Positions 23,740 through 34,893 of a DNA stretch of 64,000 bases are shown piece after piece. The translations under genes and the position numbers were made by a program. Each line of letters opens with the position of its first letter. Within the stretch, counting starts at the first letter, position 1. A model generated the notes under the pieces. The model had not been told where the DNA came from. It saw nothing but the letters and a program-made list of their open reading frames with translations, and did no database searches. Location: the NCBI GenBank assembly GCA_033220425.1, contig CM065647.1:1922001-1986000 (forward strand), written 5' to 3'. The DNA comes from Lepraria neglecta (Eukaryota > Ascomycota > Lecanoromycetes > Lecanorales > Stereocaulaceae).

Positions 23740-26700
23740 TCAAGGCTTGCGAAGCTGTGGGGTGTCTGGTACATCCCAGATAGAAGTGGAAGAATGTGGC
23801 TCCTGCTTCACATCCATCGTTGTCGGAATCTCAGGTAAGGGTGGCGGGTATGCAGACACTTGGTCCTCACGATCGACTGCACCGGCAATAGTCGGTTGTT
23901 CAGGAAAACGCTGCGGAATCGACGGCTTCGAAGGGGGAACAGCATACCCATTGCTGTTCATAGCTTGGCCAATACTCGAAGCAAAAACGTTGGATTTGCC
24001 AAAGGAGATCGGGGAGGTGGTGGTGAAAACAGGAAGATCCTGCTTGGTGCGTTTCGCGGCGACTGGCGTTTCTGGACGAACGAAGTCGGACAGTTGCTGC
24101 TGCGGCATAGACGGCTGAGGTGCGGGTCTAGGGGTTTCTGCTTTGATCTCTTCTTGATCTGGAACATGCGTTGAAGGAGCACCAGCAGCAGTCGCCGCAA
24201 TTGGGTCGTGGGGGGTAATGGATGGCTCGGAGGGAGGAGCGAGTGATGTGGGGGGTGGTTCCATGGGCTCTTGAGCTGCTGGCTGCAAGAGTTGCTCTGG
24301 CAAGGCTGGCTTTGGCACCAGCTCTAATATTTCTTGAGCCGGCTCGGGGAGTAGAGCAGGCCGAGGAAGCTGCTGAGCCACAAAAGGCTCACTGGTTGGA
24401 GGCTTTGGCAGAGAAGTTTCTTTTATAGGTTTGACTTTGGCCTTTGTTGGCGAGACCGGCTTGGTGGGCTTGGAGACGGTAGACTTAGCAGCCCTGCCCC
24501 TTGGGGGAGCCTTAGGCTTCGTTTCACGAGCTTCGTATTCTTGTTTTGGTGGAACGTTCAGCTTGATGCTTATCTTTTTCATTCCCGATGTGAGTTGGTC
24601 TACATCCTTGTTCCTCATATCCTCATTCTCAGCCAAAGGCGCCTTGTTAGTCTCCTGACTAGACGTTGCTTGATTATCTAGATTAGAGACTATAGAAGAG
24701 ACCGAAGACATACGAGGAGCTGTTGCTTGCTTCCTAATAGCTTTGGCCTTGGGAACTTCTGAGCGAGGATTCGCAGGAGCCCGCGGCTTCTTAACGACAA
24801 GTGGATCTCGTCGGATTTGGGCATCGTTCGCAGACCCTAGGCTGAAGCCAGACCCTCGTTCCATTGTCACACAGCTAGCAGTCGACGCCACGCTCGAACG
24901 TCTCCTTACTTGCCCTGTGGGCTGCCCGACACTTGTATTGCTTGAAGGCGCGGTCGTTGGTTCAATGTCCTCAGCCAGTAATGAGACATCCGCAATTGTT
25001 TTGCGACGGCTTGCTCTAGATACATGCTTCCCCTCCTCATCATCCGAGGCATACTGTGGAGGCTTGCCCCTTCTGTCTCGAAGCTGCATTTTCTTGGGAT
25101 CAATAACAGGCACATCCACAGGCAGACCAACCGCAGAGTAGCGATCACGACGTGCTCGACTGGCCTCAGCATTTAGATCTTCGGGCCTACAACTCCTGGT
25201 CTCGCGATTAGACGGTATCAGTAATTTGCTCAACTCATGTGCAGCTGTAGCCCAATCTACTGCTGGGGGTGGGGGACTCGGGGCTCTAGCCATGGAAGAT
25301 TCCCCTTGGTGGAGAAATCCATTAGAGCCTGATGTTGAGCGACGACCTTGGGGAGGAGAAACTATCTTGGCAGTGTATGACTGAGTAGCTGAAGTATACG
25401 TTGGGCGCCCGTCGTTTCGTTGCTTCTTAGGAGCCGCCGCAGGAACTGGAGGGTTTGTCAAAGCCTCAATCTCCTCCAGATGAGGGAGAGACCACCAATC
25501 TGATTCAAAGGCCCCATTTGTTTCTTTTCGTGGATCGGATTGAGCTTGCATAGAGTCGCCGTTGATGTCTAACGTCCCAAGTCTCCGGCCCATCTCAAGG
25601 CCCAGCCCATTGCTCAAATTGGGCAGCCTTGACGCGCCAGTAGCACTGGCCAAGCCACTGACATGGCTTAGAACGCCACTCATGAGTGCTCTGTCACTGT
25701 AGCCCCCTTCTAGTACACTAATTACCCGTCCATCAACGCCGAGTCCCTCTTCCTCTGCGATCATAATGACGTCGCGCGTGAGCCGAGCATAGAAGTCTGT
25801 GGGAACATTGACCTGGTGTCTCTGCATGCCTGGGCTTTCCCATTCGCTTGCGTCAAACCCAGCAGACAGAAAGATTGCAGCCTTTGGCTTCGGATGGGTA
25901 GGTGCTTGACGCAGCCGATCTGAGTGTAATCGGAGGAAGTTTCTTGCTTTGGTGAGCACAACTGAATACCTTTCCTCGTAAAGCTGCCAGAACTCGGCCT
26001 CCGTCTTCCACGGTTGAAGGTGAACATTCCAAACAGTCTGTCCATGGGCGTTCTCTATACATAAGCTCGCATTGCGAACCTTCTCTTCGTCGCCCATTTC
26101 GCAAGGGTAGGAGTTGATGTCATGCAAGCTAAAGTATCCGATGGCAGTCTTCTTAGATAATGGCGTATTCTTTGGCATGGAACCGACCCTTGAGTTATGT
26201 GCCCAAGTGATAGATTGAGACCCGTCACCATGGTGCAAATCAAAGTCAATGATGGCGGTGTGGGTCAGCCCGTGGGCTAAGACAGCATGGCCAATACCCA
26301 CGTGAACGTTGTTTAGCCAGCAGAATCCAGATGGCATGTCAGCAGAGCAATGGTGTCCAGGAGGCCGGATGCAAACGAAAGCCCGGTTTGGGCCTCGCTC
26401 GTTAAAGACCGCATCAATACCTTCACAAACACCGCCCAAGGCACCTTCCAGAGCATTCAAAGATTCCGAACAGAGGTAGAGGTCTCCTTCATGGAACTTC
26501 GGCTTTTCCACCTGCATTGTTTTGCCATTTGCTTGGTCTGCCGTGCTTGGTCTCGAAAGCTCTTTTCCATTGAGTGCTAATTTCGATTCTGCCACATCGC
26601 ACATGGCGCTAAGCTCATTCATCCACTTTACACCATGAATAGCTGTCGCAGCCGGCGATTTCAAGGACAGTCTACGAGCCGTCTTGTGGATCTTGAATGG

Positions 26701-27453
26701 TACTGAAGGCAGAGAAGATGGGTGCTTCCGAAGGTGAGGTGCAGCATCGCCCTCTGCATGTCGTCCTCCAAGGCGGACATAAGCCATAGCTAGACCAATA
26801 ATAGAAGCATGTATACGCTCTGGGCGCTCCACTATGGTACTGAGGTTGGCCCTTGAGGTTCGGGGTCTTGAGAAACGATGGCCGTAACAGTCGTCCTGGA
26901 GGACCACAATTGTCTGAGCTTCCTCAGCACTACTAGCCCCGGCTTGGTGGACATTCAACTCTTTCTCAAAATAGTCGTGCGCAACTGATGCAGCTGTGAC
27001 AGGCGGTTGCGGAGTTTCTTCAGCTGGAGGTGGAAGGTTTGATCTGGCGCCCATACCTGAGCCTGGGGAGGATATGAGATGTGACGAGGTTCTGCGGAAA
27101 GCTGGCGATCGCGGTGGAGTTCCTCCCCCAGTGCCCTGCAAAGAGTTGAGGGATGCCCGCTTATGCAGTATAGGTGTTGTCGAGCGATCGCTGCCTCCAA
27201 GGGAGCTGGAGCTTGGGGCTCTTCGTAGGGGAGATTTTGTAGAATGACTCAGGCCGGAGGGTGAAGAGGTTCCCTGGCGTTCTAGGGAAGCCATGGGGGA
27301 AACTGCAGGAGATGAAGGCGGGAGAACCGTTGCGGCTGCTGTAGAAAGTGAAAGGCGTTTCATGTCGTCTAGAAGCATGGCTCCGTCATTGTTTGTTGAC
27401 TGAGACATGGTTGTATCGCTGGAATGCTTTGGTACAAAATGAGATTGTTCCAT
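23740..27453 (-). CDS. hos3: Hos3-type histone deacetylase
   Basis: Single exon, 1237 aa. An N-terminal Ser/Pro-rich segment is followed by the zinc HDAC domain at about residues 185-620: VERPERIHASIIGLAMAYVR, CIRPPGHHCSADMPSGFCW (catalytic His pair, about 363), IIDFDLHHGDGSQ (about 401), FLSAGFDASEWESPGMQRH (about 530) and the catalytic Tyr in SVLEGGYSDRAL (about 580). This arrangement, with the long C-terminal disordered tail (Pro/Lys/Ala-rich, about 600 residues), is typical of fungal Hos3/HosB enzymes. S. cerevisiae Hos3 is a homodimeric, trichostatin-insensitive deacetylase, also linked to the bud neck and nuclear pores. All Zn ligands visible in the motifs are intact, so activity is expected. 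Divergent to the tgt gene, 496 nt away. Confidence 0.93.
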   Translation of the reverse strand: MEQSHFVPKHSSDTTMSQSTNNDGAMLLDDMKRLSLSTAAATVLPPSSPAVSPMASLERQGTSSPSGLSHSTKSPLRRAPSSSSLGGSDRSTTPILHKRASLNSLQGTGGGTPPRSPAFRRTSSHLISSPGSGMGARSNLPPPAEETPQPPVTAASVAHDYFEKELNVHQAGASSAEEAQTIVVLQDDCYGHRFSRPRTSRANLSTIVERPERIHASIIGLAMAYVRLGGRHAEGDAAPHLRKHPSSLPSVPFKIHKTARRLSLKSPAATAIHGVKWMNELSAMCDVAESKLALNGKELSRPSTADQANGKTMQVEKPKFHEGDLYLCSESLNALEGALGGVCEGIDAVFNERGPNRAFVCIRPPGHHCSADMPSGFCWLNNVHVGIGHAVLAHGLTHTAIIDFDLHHGDGSQSITWAHNSRVGSMPKNTPLSKKTAIGYFSLHDINSYPCEMGDEEKVRNASLCIENAHGQTVWNVHLQPWKTEAEFWQLYEERYSVVLTKARNFLRLHSDRLRQAPTHPKPKAAIFLSAGFDASEWESPGMQRHQVNVPTDFYARLTRDVIMIAEEEGLGVDGRVISVLEGGYSDRALMSGVLSHVSGLASATGASRLPNLSNGLGLEMGRRLGTLDINGDSMQAQSDPRKETNGAFESDWWSLPHLEEIEALTNPPVPAAAPKKQRNDGRPTYTSATQSYTAKIVSPPQGRRSTSGSNGFLHQGESSMARAPSPPPPAVDWATAAHELSKLLIPSNRETRSCRPEDLNAEASRARRDRYSAVGLPVDVPVIDPKKMQLRDRRGKPPQYASDDEEGKHVSRASRRKTIADVSLLAEDIEPTTAPSSNTSVGQPTGQVRRRSSVASTASCVTMERGSGFSLGSANDAQIRRDPLVVKKPRAPANPRSEVPKAKAIRKQATAPRMSSVSSIVSNLDNQATSSQETNKAPLAENEDMRNKDVDQLTSGMKKISIKLNVPPKQEYEARETKPKAPPRGRAAKSTVSKPTKPVSPTKAKVKPIKETSLPKPPTSEPFVAQQLPRPALLPEPAQEILELVPKPALPEQLLQPAAQEPMEPPPTSLAPPSEPSITPHDPIAATAAGAPSTHVPDQEEIKAETPRPAPQPSMPQQQLSDFVRPETPVAAKRTKQDLPVFTTTSPISFGKSNVFASSIGQAMNSNGYAVPPSKPSIPQRFPEQPTIAGAVDREDQVSAYPPPLPEIPTTMDVKQEPHSSTSIWDVPDTPQLRKP

Positions 27454-27949
27454 GTCTAGGCCGATGGCAGATACTCCTGTTGGCGCTGCTGCTTACAGCA
27501 GCTTTACGAGCTTGTCCTTGGAGGTATCATGATCTTGTGATCAGGTTGGAACGCAAAGTGTTGATTTGGCGTTTGGCGTCCATTCGCGTCTCCTTTGCCC
27601 TAGCGCCTCGGCAACGTCTCTTGGGAGATTTCTTCTCATCCAATTAAACGCCTTACGGCTTTGTAAAATAACAGCAAAAGGGAAAAGGCCTTACCTTTTA
27701 TGTCTATTAAGTATACGTGAGAGAGCAGTAGTAGTGAGATTACGCTTGATGAAGTTGCGCTCAGACTGTCCGAGATCTTGAGATCCAGCTTGACCACACC
27801 CACCTCCTGGCCGACAACAGCAATTTTCTTTGACATCGAGGCTCCCTCCGAGCTACATTGTTTTGTAACCAGGCTAGATTTTCAGTTTACTTTATCATGT
27901 CCCGGATTCTCTATATATGATAACTCGTATCCTCTCTTCTTTTCAAGCC
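27454..27949. promoter_or_regulatory. Divergent promoter hos3/tgt
   Basis: 496 nt between outward-facing starts. A TATA-like TCTATATATG lies about 40 nt upstream of the tgt ATG. A small antisense frame here (27636-27836) shows no family resemblance. Confidence 0.5.
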
Positions 27950-29580
<1,631 letters not shown>

Positions 29581-30170
29581 CGATGATACATCGATCGGTG
29601 GACGGAGCCTTCCTTAGGCCTTTTGCATCAGTACAATCAGGCTGTCACGACCATATGCAAAAGTTAACTATTATCCCAGGCTCGTACGGTCTATCTCAAG
29701 ACGAATTCTTGAAATGGCAGCAAGGCAACTGAAGTCTTTGACACATTCTGCAAAGTAAAAGGCTCGAAAGGAAAAATCAAGCAGAGCAAGCGGATGCGCG
29801 AAATCCCATTTGGTACTGGAGGTGAAAACGCGTCAGCATGATTGGCAGTGAAGCTGGAGGAACATCCGTCCAAGCTGCTAATAGTACTGAAGGTAAATTA
29901 AGTTCATATGCGATTGAGCATCAGACTTACCAACCTGTCCCCCTGTGCTCTGCTACACTGAGGGTTTGTGTATCCGTGTACGGCATGGAATTCTAAATTG
30001 GCCGAGTTATGCATGTTTCATGTCTAAAGGCATCGTCGTACCAAGGCACAATTGTACAAAGACGGTGTTGTACAACATGATCTTTTACTACCCAACATTT
30101 CTTAAAGTCCAGAACCATCTTCTTCCACCCATCATCCTCACAAAACACACAAGTTTTACCATCACCAGCC
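29581..30170. other. Intergenic tgt / F-box-like gene
   Basis: 590 nt, 3' flank of tgt and promoter of the next gene. Nothing specific was recognised. Confidence 0.5.
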
Positions 30171-31193
30171 ATGCCTACCACAACGCCCTTAGATCTACCT
30201 CCCGAGCTCATCATTATTGTGTTCAAGTCTTTTGGTGAATTCACCTCAGCTACTGCTTTGGTTCGAACCTCGCACAAGTTCCACTCAGTTTGGGAGGACA
30301 GCCCTTCCACGATCACGAATGCAGTACTGCCTCGCGCCATCGAATACTTTGATCAAGCAACTGAAAGGCTCGAGGCCGACGACAAGCTTGCCAACAACCA
30401 AGCATCGGCCGATGCAACCCATCCTACCATTCAACGTACGAAACGGTTAGTGGCAAATATGATGGTCGCACGTCGGGTGCTCCGCCATTACTAATGTGCT
30501 GTAATCGAAGTTGCGACTGGAATCCTTGGTGGCCCCGAAACCCCTCGTCTGAAGTGCCTGACACCCACCGAACGTACACATTTCATCCAAGCAACCTATC
30601 GGGCCATACCACTGGCATGCTATATTCATCAGCCGCTTCCCTACGACATGTTGGCGTCGTTGGACATGCTAGAACTTCATCAACTGTTCGTAGCTTTGGT
30701 GTACTTGACACATTGGATGCCTTTCGAAATGAGTAACCCTAAAAGGGTTCAGCTTGCTCTCAGGCCCTACTACCTCGACACTGGAATGTGGTGGTACACT
30801 CGCCACGATTCTCCTGCTCTCGGCGTGCCCATATCGGAGGATGAATGGCTCGATACGTTTGCGCGCGAAGCCGTACTTTTGGTGGATCTACAGAACGCAG
30901 CGCACAATATTCAAGATGCCCTGCCGGAACAGCTCTTCTATTATCACGTAGTCCGCGATTGCTACCAGGAGAAAGAGGAGCTCCTCAGAGGGTTCAAAGT
31001 AGCAGAACTTCTGCCTCTGCTTTTGAGAGATGGTCCTTACGCTGATGTTATCATAACTTGTCTGCATCAGAGTCAGAAAAGACGTAAGACGGCTAGTGGA
31101 ATGGACAACGCAGATAAGGCATCCAATGTTATCACTTGTTATTGTCAAACAAACTTCTCATGCGAAATATTGGCAATAAACTTTTTTGGATGA
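30171..31193 (+). CDS. F-box-like protein of unknown function, reading interrupted by TAA
   Basis: The N-terminus (LDLPPELIIIVFKSFGEFTSATALVRTSHKF) is F-box-like. The remainder resembles a Pezizomycotina family of paralogous proteins with an LTPTERTHFIQATYR motif, followed by helical segments rich in aromatic residues. The same frame runs from 30171 to 31193 except for one TAA at 30492-30494 (after VARRVLRHY). Two readings are possible. An intron 30436-30510 (donor GTACGA, TACTAAT branch at 30489-30495, acceptor CGAAG) would splice in frame to 315 aa. Alternatively the TAA is a real lesion, since the stretch before it also reads as coding. A stronger GTTAGT donor at 30446 does not give the right frame. 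F-box proteins recruit SCF ubiquitin-ligase substrates; nothing here tells the substrate. Confidence 0.55.
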
Positions 31194-31364
31194 CAGCTTT
31201 GTAGCTTAGGTAGCTTGGCAATCATCTTCATTAATTGACAATTTGCTCTTCTACGTTGCCACTCTGACACAGATATACAAAAGCTGAAGGCAACATATAC
31301 AAGTACGTTATTCGTGGGTGTTCCGTTCCGAGAAGAACGGGATTTGAGTTCACACAATGCCTTC

Positions 31365-32273
31365 TCATATTATAGACAAATCACCAACAACAACTCGATG
31401 GTCAGAATTATACACCTCATCTTCGAACCGATTCGGAAGCACAGCATATCCATCCACAATCCACCATTTATCAGCAACATCGTTTTGTGCTTCTCTTCCA
31501 CCAGCAGGACTCGCATCGTCTTTATTTATGAAGATGAAATCGATCCTTTTTGGCCTTGTTGATTCGGCGTCAAAGCCGGTGAAAGTATTGAGATCGCCAT
31601 AGCGTTGAGGTTCTGGTAGCATCAACTCCAGGTCGCCCATTGGGGACTCTTTACTTGTCATCTCTTTGTAGGCTTCCTGATCTGGCTCGCTGTTGAAGTC
31701 ACCAGCAAGGAACACTGGCAGACTTCTCCGCTGAGGGCCTTGATCTGCGAATACGCGAATCTGCTCCTGAATGATCTTTGCAGCCTCTAAACGCGATTTA
31801 CTGCCTTGATCATCAAGATGGGTATTCATAGCTACCAAAGTCTTGCCGGTCGAACGATGCTGGAACACAGCTATGGTCAATATTCTTGTAGAAGCCGCAT
31901 CCCAATTTTTGGAAGGACGATCTGGTGTCTTGCTGAGCCATTTCGTACTGTGCGATTTTAACTCCCATGCGCCAGGCCTGTATAAAATTGGCGAGTATTC
32001 TCCGGCCTGAATCCCGTCATCACGCCCTATTCCAACAAAATCCCACGCCTTCTTCTTGCTGTTCAAGCCTGCGAGGATGTCCACCAATTGCCGGTGCAAA
32101 ACTTCTTGCAAGCATACAAGTGATTCAGCACAATGAGCTGTGTTGAAGCAAAGCTCATTGATAAGGTTCGGCCTGCGGATCTCCCATTTTTCTTCACCTT
32201 TGAAAGGGGCATCGGTTGCGTAACGAATGTTGTGGCTCAAGACACGGATAGGCAATGGATCAGATACCCTCAT
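31365..32273 (-). CDS. Endonuclease/exonuclease/phosphatase (EEP) family protein
   Basis: Single exon, 302 aa, no signal peptide. The EEP catalytic order is complete: VLSHNIRY (Asn), SLVCLQEVL (Glu metal ligand), MNTHLDDQG (His), LAGDFNSEPD (Asp/Asn), RIDFIFINK (Asp) and the terminal NSDHRVVVGDL (Asp-His pair). The closest recognisable group is the small fungal EEP proteins often labelled endonuclease/exonuclease/phosphatase. The substrate (nucleic acid, phosphoinositide or other phosphodiester) cannot be told from sequence. Divergent to ebp1 by 433 nt. Confidence 0.85.
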   Translation of the reverse strand: MRVSDPLPIRVLSHNIRYATDAPFKGEEKWEIRRPNLINELCFNTAHCAESLVCLQEVLHRQLVDILAGLNSKKKAWDFVGIGRDDGIQAGEYSPILYRPGAWELKSHSTKWLSKTPDRPSKNWDAASTRILTIAVFQHRSTGKTLVAMNTHLDDQGSKSRLEAAKIIQEQIRVFADQGPQRRSLPVFLAGDFNSEPDQEAYKEMTSKESPMGDLELMLPEPQRYGDLNTFTGFDAESTRPKRIDFIFINKDDASPAGGREAQNDVADKWWIVDGYAVLPNRFEDEVYNSDHRVVVGDLSII

Positions 32274-32706
32274 GATCTATATAAGAGAGTACGGTAGGTT
32301 AGAACTCGTGAGTGCACGCTGGGGAACAACGAGGCTCTGTTAGATCAGGAAGTATTGGAGGATCTTTTCTCTGCTGAATGAATACGGCTCTTGCAATGAG
32401 AGTGACGCTCCAGCGAGCTATCAGGTATTCTCCTATTGAAAATCGAACGTTCTATCTCAGACAAGGATCAGATGAAGGCAAAGACAGAGAGGAGTTCACG
32501 GCTGTAATCCAACGTTGTGGACAGAAAGAGCGAAGCGTCAGGGCAAAAGCTGTTCCGGCAACAGCCGGCGCCCAGCCGAAGCAACGGCCCGCCGAAAGCC
32601 CCACCAAACAGCAGCAACAACCCACCTCGAGTCTCACGCGACATTTGTCTTACATTACCCTCACTTCAAAACCGTTGACTGGCTCAAAGCTGGTAAAATT
32701 CTAGTC
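32274..32706. promoter_or_regulatory. Divergent promoter EEP gene/ebp1
   Basis: 433 nt with a CAG-rich stretch (about 32600-32635) that probably lies in the ebp1 leader. Confidence 0.4.
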
Positions 32707-34167
32707 ATGGCGGAAGAAGCTGCTGTCGGTACGTAAGATCCTGGGAGGCTCTGAATCGTTTGCCAACCAGAGTCACAGATTACACGCTGAACAACCCCGA
32801 TACACTTACGAAGTACAAAACCGCTGCTCAGATATCTCACAAAGTTCTAGAGGCAGTCACTGGTATATCATCCTCGGATTTTAGAACTATTCACCTTGCT
32901 GAAATTTTGCAAAGGCTGGTGTCTGGAGGGTGAGAAGATACTGTCAATATGTGAGCGCGGGGACAAATTATTAGCGGAGGAGGTAGCGAAAGTATACAAG
33001 GGAAAGAAGATCACTAAGGGTAAGCCAAAAGATTACGGGCATGTGTAGTCCCTTGCTGAAAGTCTTCCTTCAAAGGCATCTCACATCCAACGACGGTCTC
33101 TCCGAGTTCATATGTCACCCCATACACGCCCCTCTCGACGGATGCCGAGGAAGCGCCCACGGCAATCAAGGCCAATGAAGCAGTCAAGATCCAGCTAGGA
33201 GCCCAGATCGATGGCTTTGGTACCATTGTGTGCGATACTATCATTGTCCCGGGAGAGAACAACAAAGATGACAAGCTAGTGGACCGTGAAGCCGATCTAC
33301 TGCTCGCTACCCATTATGCAAATGAGCTCCTCCTGAGACTAATGATGCCGCCTGGGCTCCTAGCCTCTGGAACGGATGAAGAAAAGAAGAAAGCGGCCTC
33401 AGGAAAACCACCGACCCAAACCAAGATCACTCACCTCCTGGAGAAGGTTGTCAAGAGCTATGGCTGCAATCTGGTGGAGGGAACTACGTCATGGCTTTTC
33501 GAGCGGAATGAGATTGAAGGCAAAAAGAAGATTGTACTTGCTCCTTCGTCAGAAGGTGGTAAAGGCGAAGGTGTGCCCGAAATTGGCGATGTTTGGGGCG
33601 TTGAGATGGGTGTTAGTCTGGGCACTGGCAAGGTAAAGACCTTGGAGAATCGCCCTACGCTGCACCGGAGAACTACCATAACTTATCAACTCAAAAGACC
33701 GAGTTCTCGACAAACCCTTTCCGAAATTGTGAAGAAGTTTGGAACTTTCCCTTTCAGCCTAAGGCAGCTTGACGATGAGAGAGCAGCCAAAGTGGGCGTG
33801 GTGGAGTGCGTTCGTTCCAATGTACTGCGACAGTATGAAGTTGTCGCGGACAAGGATTCGGCACCAGTTGCAAGAGTTCTCACCACGATCGGTAGGTGCT
33901 GACAGGTTGCAAAAGTCTGTGGCTCCGGTATGCTAATACGATGCAGCCATAACAAAGAATGGACTAGTCCGCTTAACTGCGCCTTCAGCTCCAGATGAAT
34001 CCAAGTACAAGACCGAGAAGAAGATTACTGATGAAGATATCTTGAAGATCCTTGAGCAGCCGACAGCGAGATCAACAGGTGCAAAGGGTAAGAACAAGAA
34101 AAAGAAGAAGAAGCCGGCGAAGAAGGCAGCGGAAGAGGAAGAAGGGGAATCCAGTGATGAGGAATGA
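32707..34167 (+). CDS. Ebp1/PA2G4-like protein (methionine-aminopeptidase fold, Cdb4 type)
   Basis: Exons 32707-32728, 32779-32862, 32915-33019, 33076-33891, 33947-34167 give 415 aa. The fold follows the M24 pita-bread family: YTLNNPDTLTKYKTAAQIS, WCLEGEKILSICERGDKLL, KGKKITKGISHPTTVSPSS, KIQLGAQIDGFGTIVCDTI, KVVKSYGCNLVEGTTSWLFE. It ends in a Lys-rich then acidic tail (KGKNKKKKKKPAKK...EGESSDEE). In the family the metal ligands are lost and the protein acts as a ribosome-associated, RNA/DNA-binding growth regulator (human EBP1/PA2G4, S. pombe Cdb4). Introns are 50-56 nt; the first follows codon 7. Confidence 0.9.
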
Positions 34168-34893
34168 GTGCGGCGCCTTCTAGCCATAGACACATCTTGT
34201 TTGTCATGAAGTTGGCAGTGAGGCAATTTTCACTGGAATAGAGACCAGTGGAGCTTTGAGGCCGTCGAGACTTTAAGAACAGGATTCACAGAGCTGACAA
34301 GACTCTGAAGTTGTTGGCAGCAGTTCTACCCTGTGCGAAATACAGTGGATTTTGCCCAGATGCACCCAACAGATACCTAAAATCGAATAGATATGACTTA
34401 AAACTGCATTCAAATTGTCTGATACAAAAGCGACTTAGCATACGCATTCAGTGAATCACGGTCATGCATGTCTTCCTAATGCGTGTGAGATTTAACCACT
34501 CACTTACTGGCCAATACCCCTTTATTGAAGGCCGTATACTAGTGGCAACTCGACTTAACACTCCTTCGTAGACACTCTCAAAGCTATAACAAATTTCTAA
34601 ATGACCTTTTAGAACATGTGTAACACCCTTTTCGTATGGTAAAAAGAGTTGAAAACTATCTGGTGACTTTGGTTCGCTCAAACACCCTGGCGGCGAAGCG
34701 AGAGTTGGCCGTCCGCGAAACCTCTTCAAACTCGACCACGCGCTGCTCCAATAGCGCAACAACGAGAACTATCGTAGCGGAGAGTAGGGATCCTAGTGAG
34801 TTGACGTCGACTTCACAATCCTCTACAAACTTTTCCCGGACTAATAGTGCTCAGGTTCTTTTTCTATTGTCCGCCGAACCGCAGGCGACCCCG
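34168..34893. other. Intergenic and 5' leader of rco1-like gene
   Basis: The first ~450 nt are the 3' flank of ebp1. From about 34630 the sequence is open in the rco1 frame but reads as non-coding leader and contains a likely 5'UTR intron. Confidence 0.45.
34796..34854 (+). other. Predicted 5'UTR intron of rco1-like gene
   Basis: 59 nt with donor GTGAGT, branch-like GACTAAT and acceptor GCTCAG, 39 nt upstream of the chosen ATG at 34894. It explains why the frame is open upstream without conserved sequence. Confidence 0.55.
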
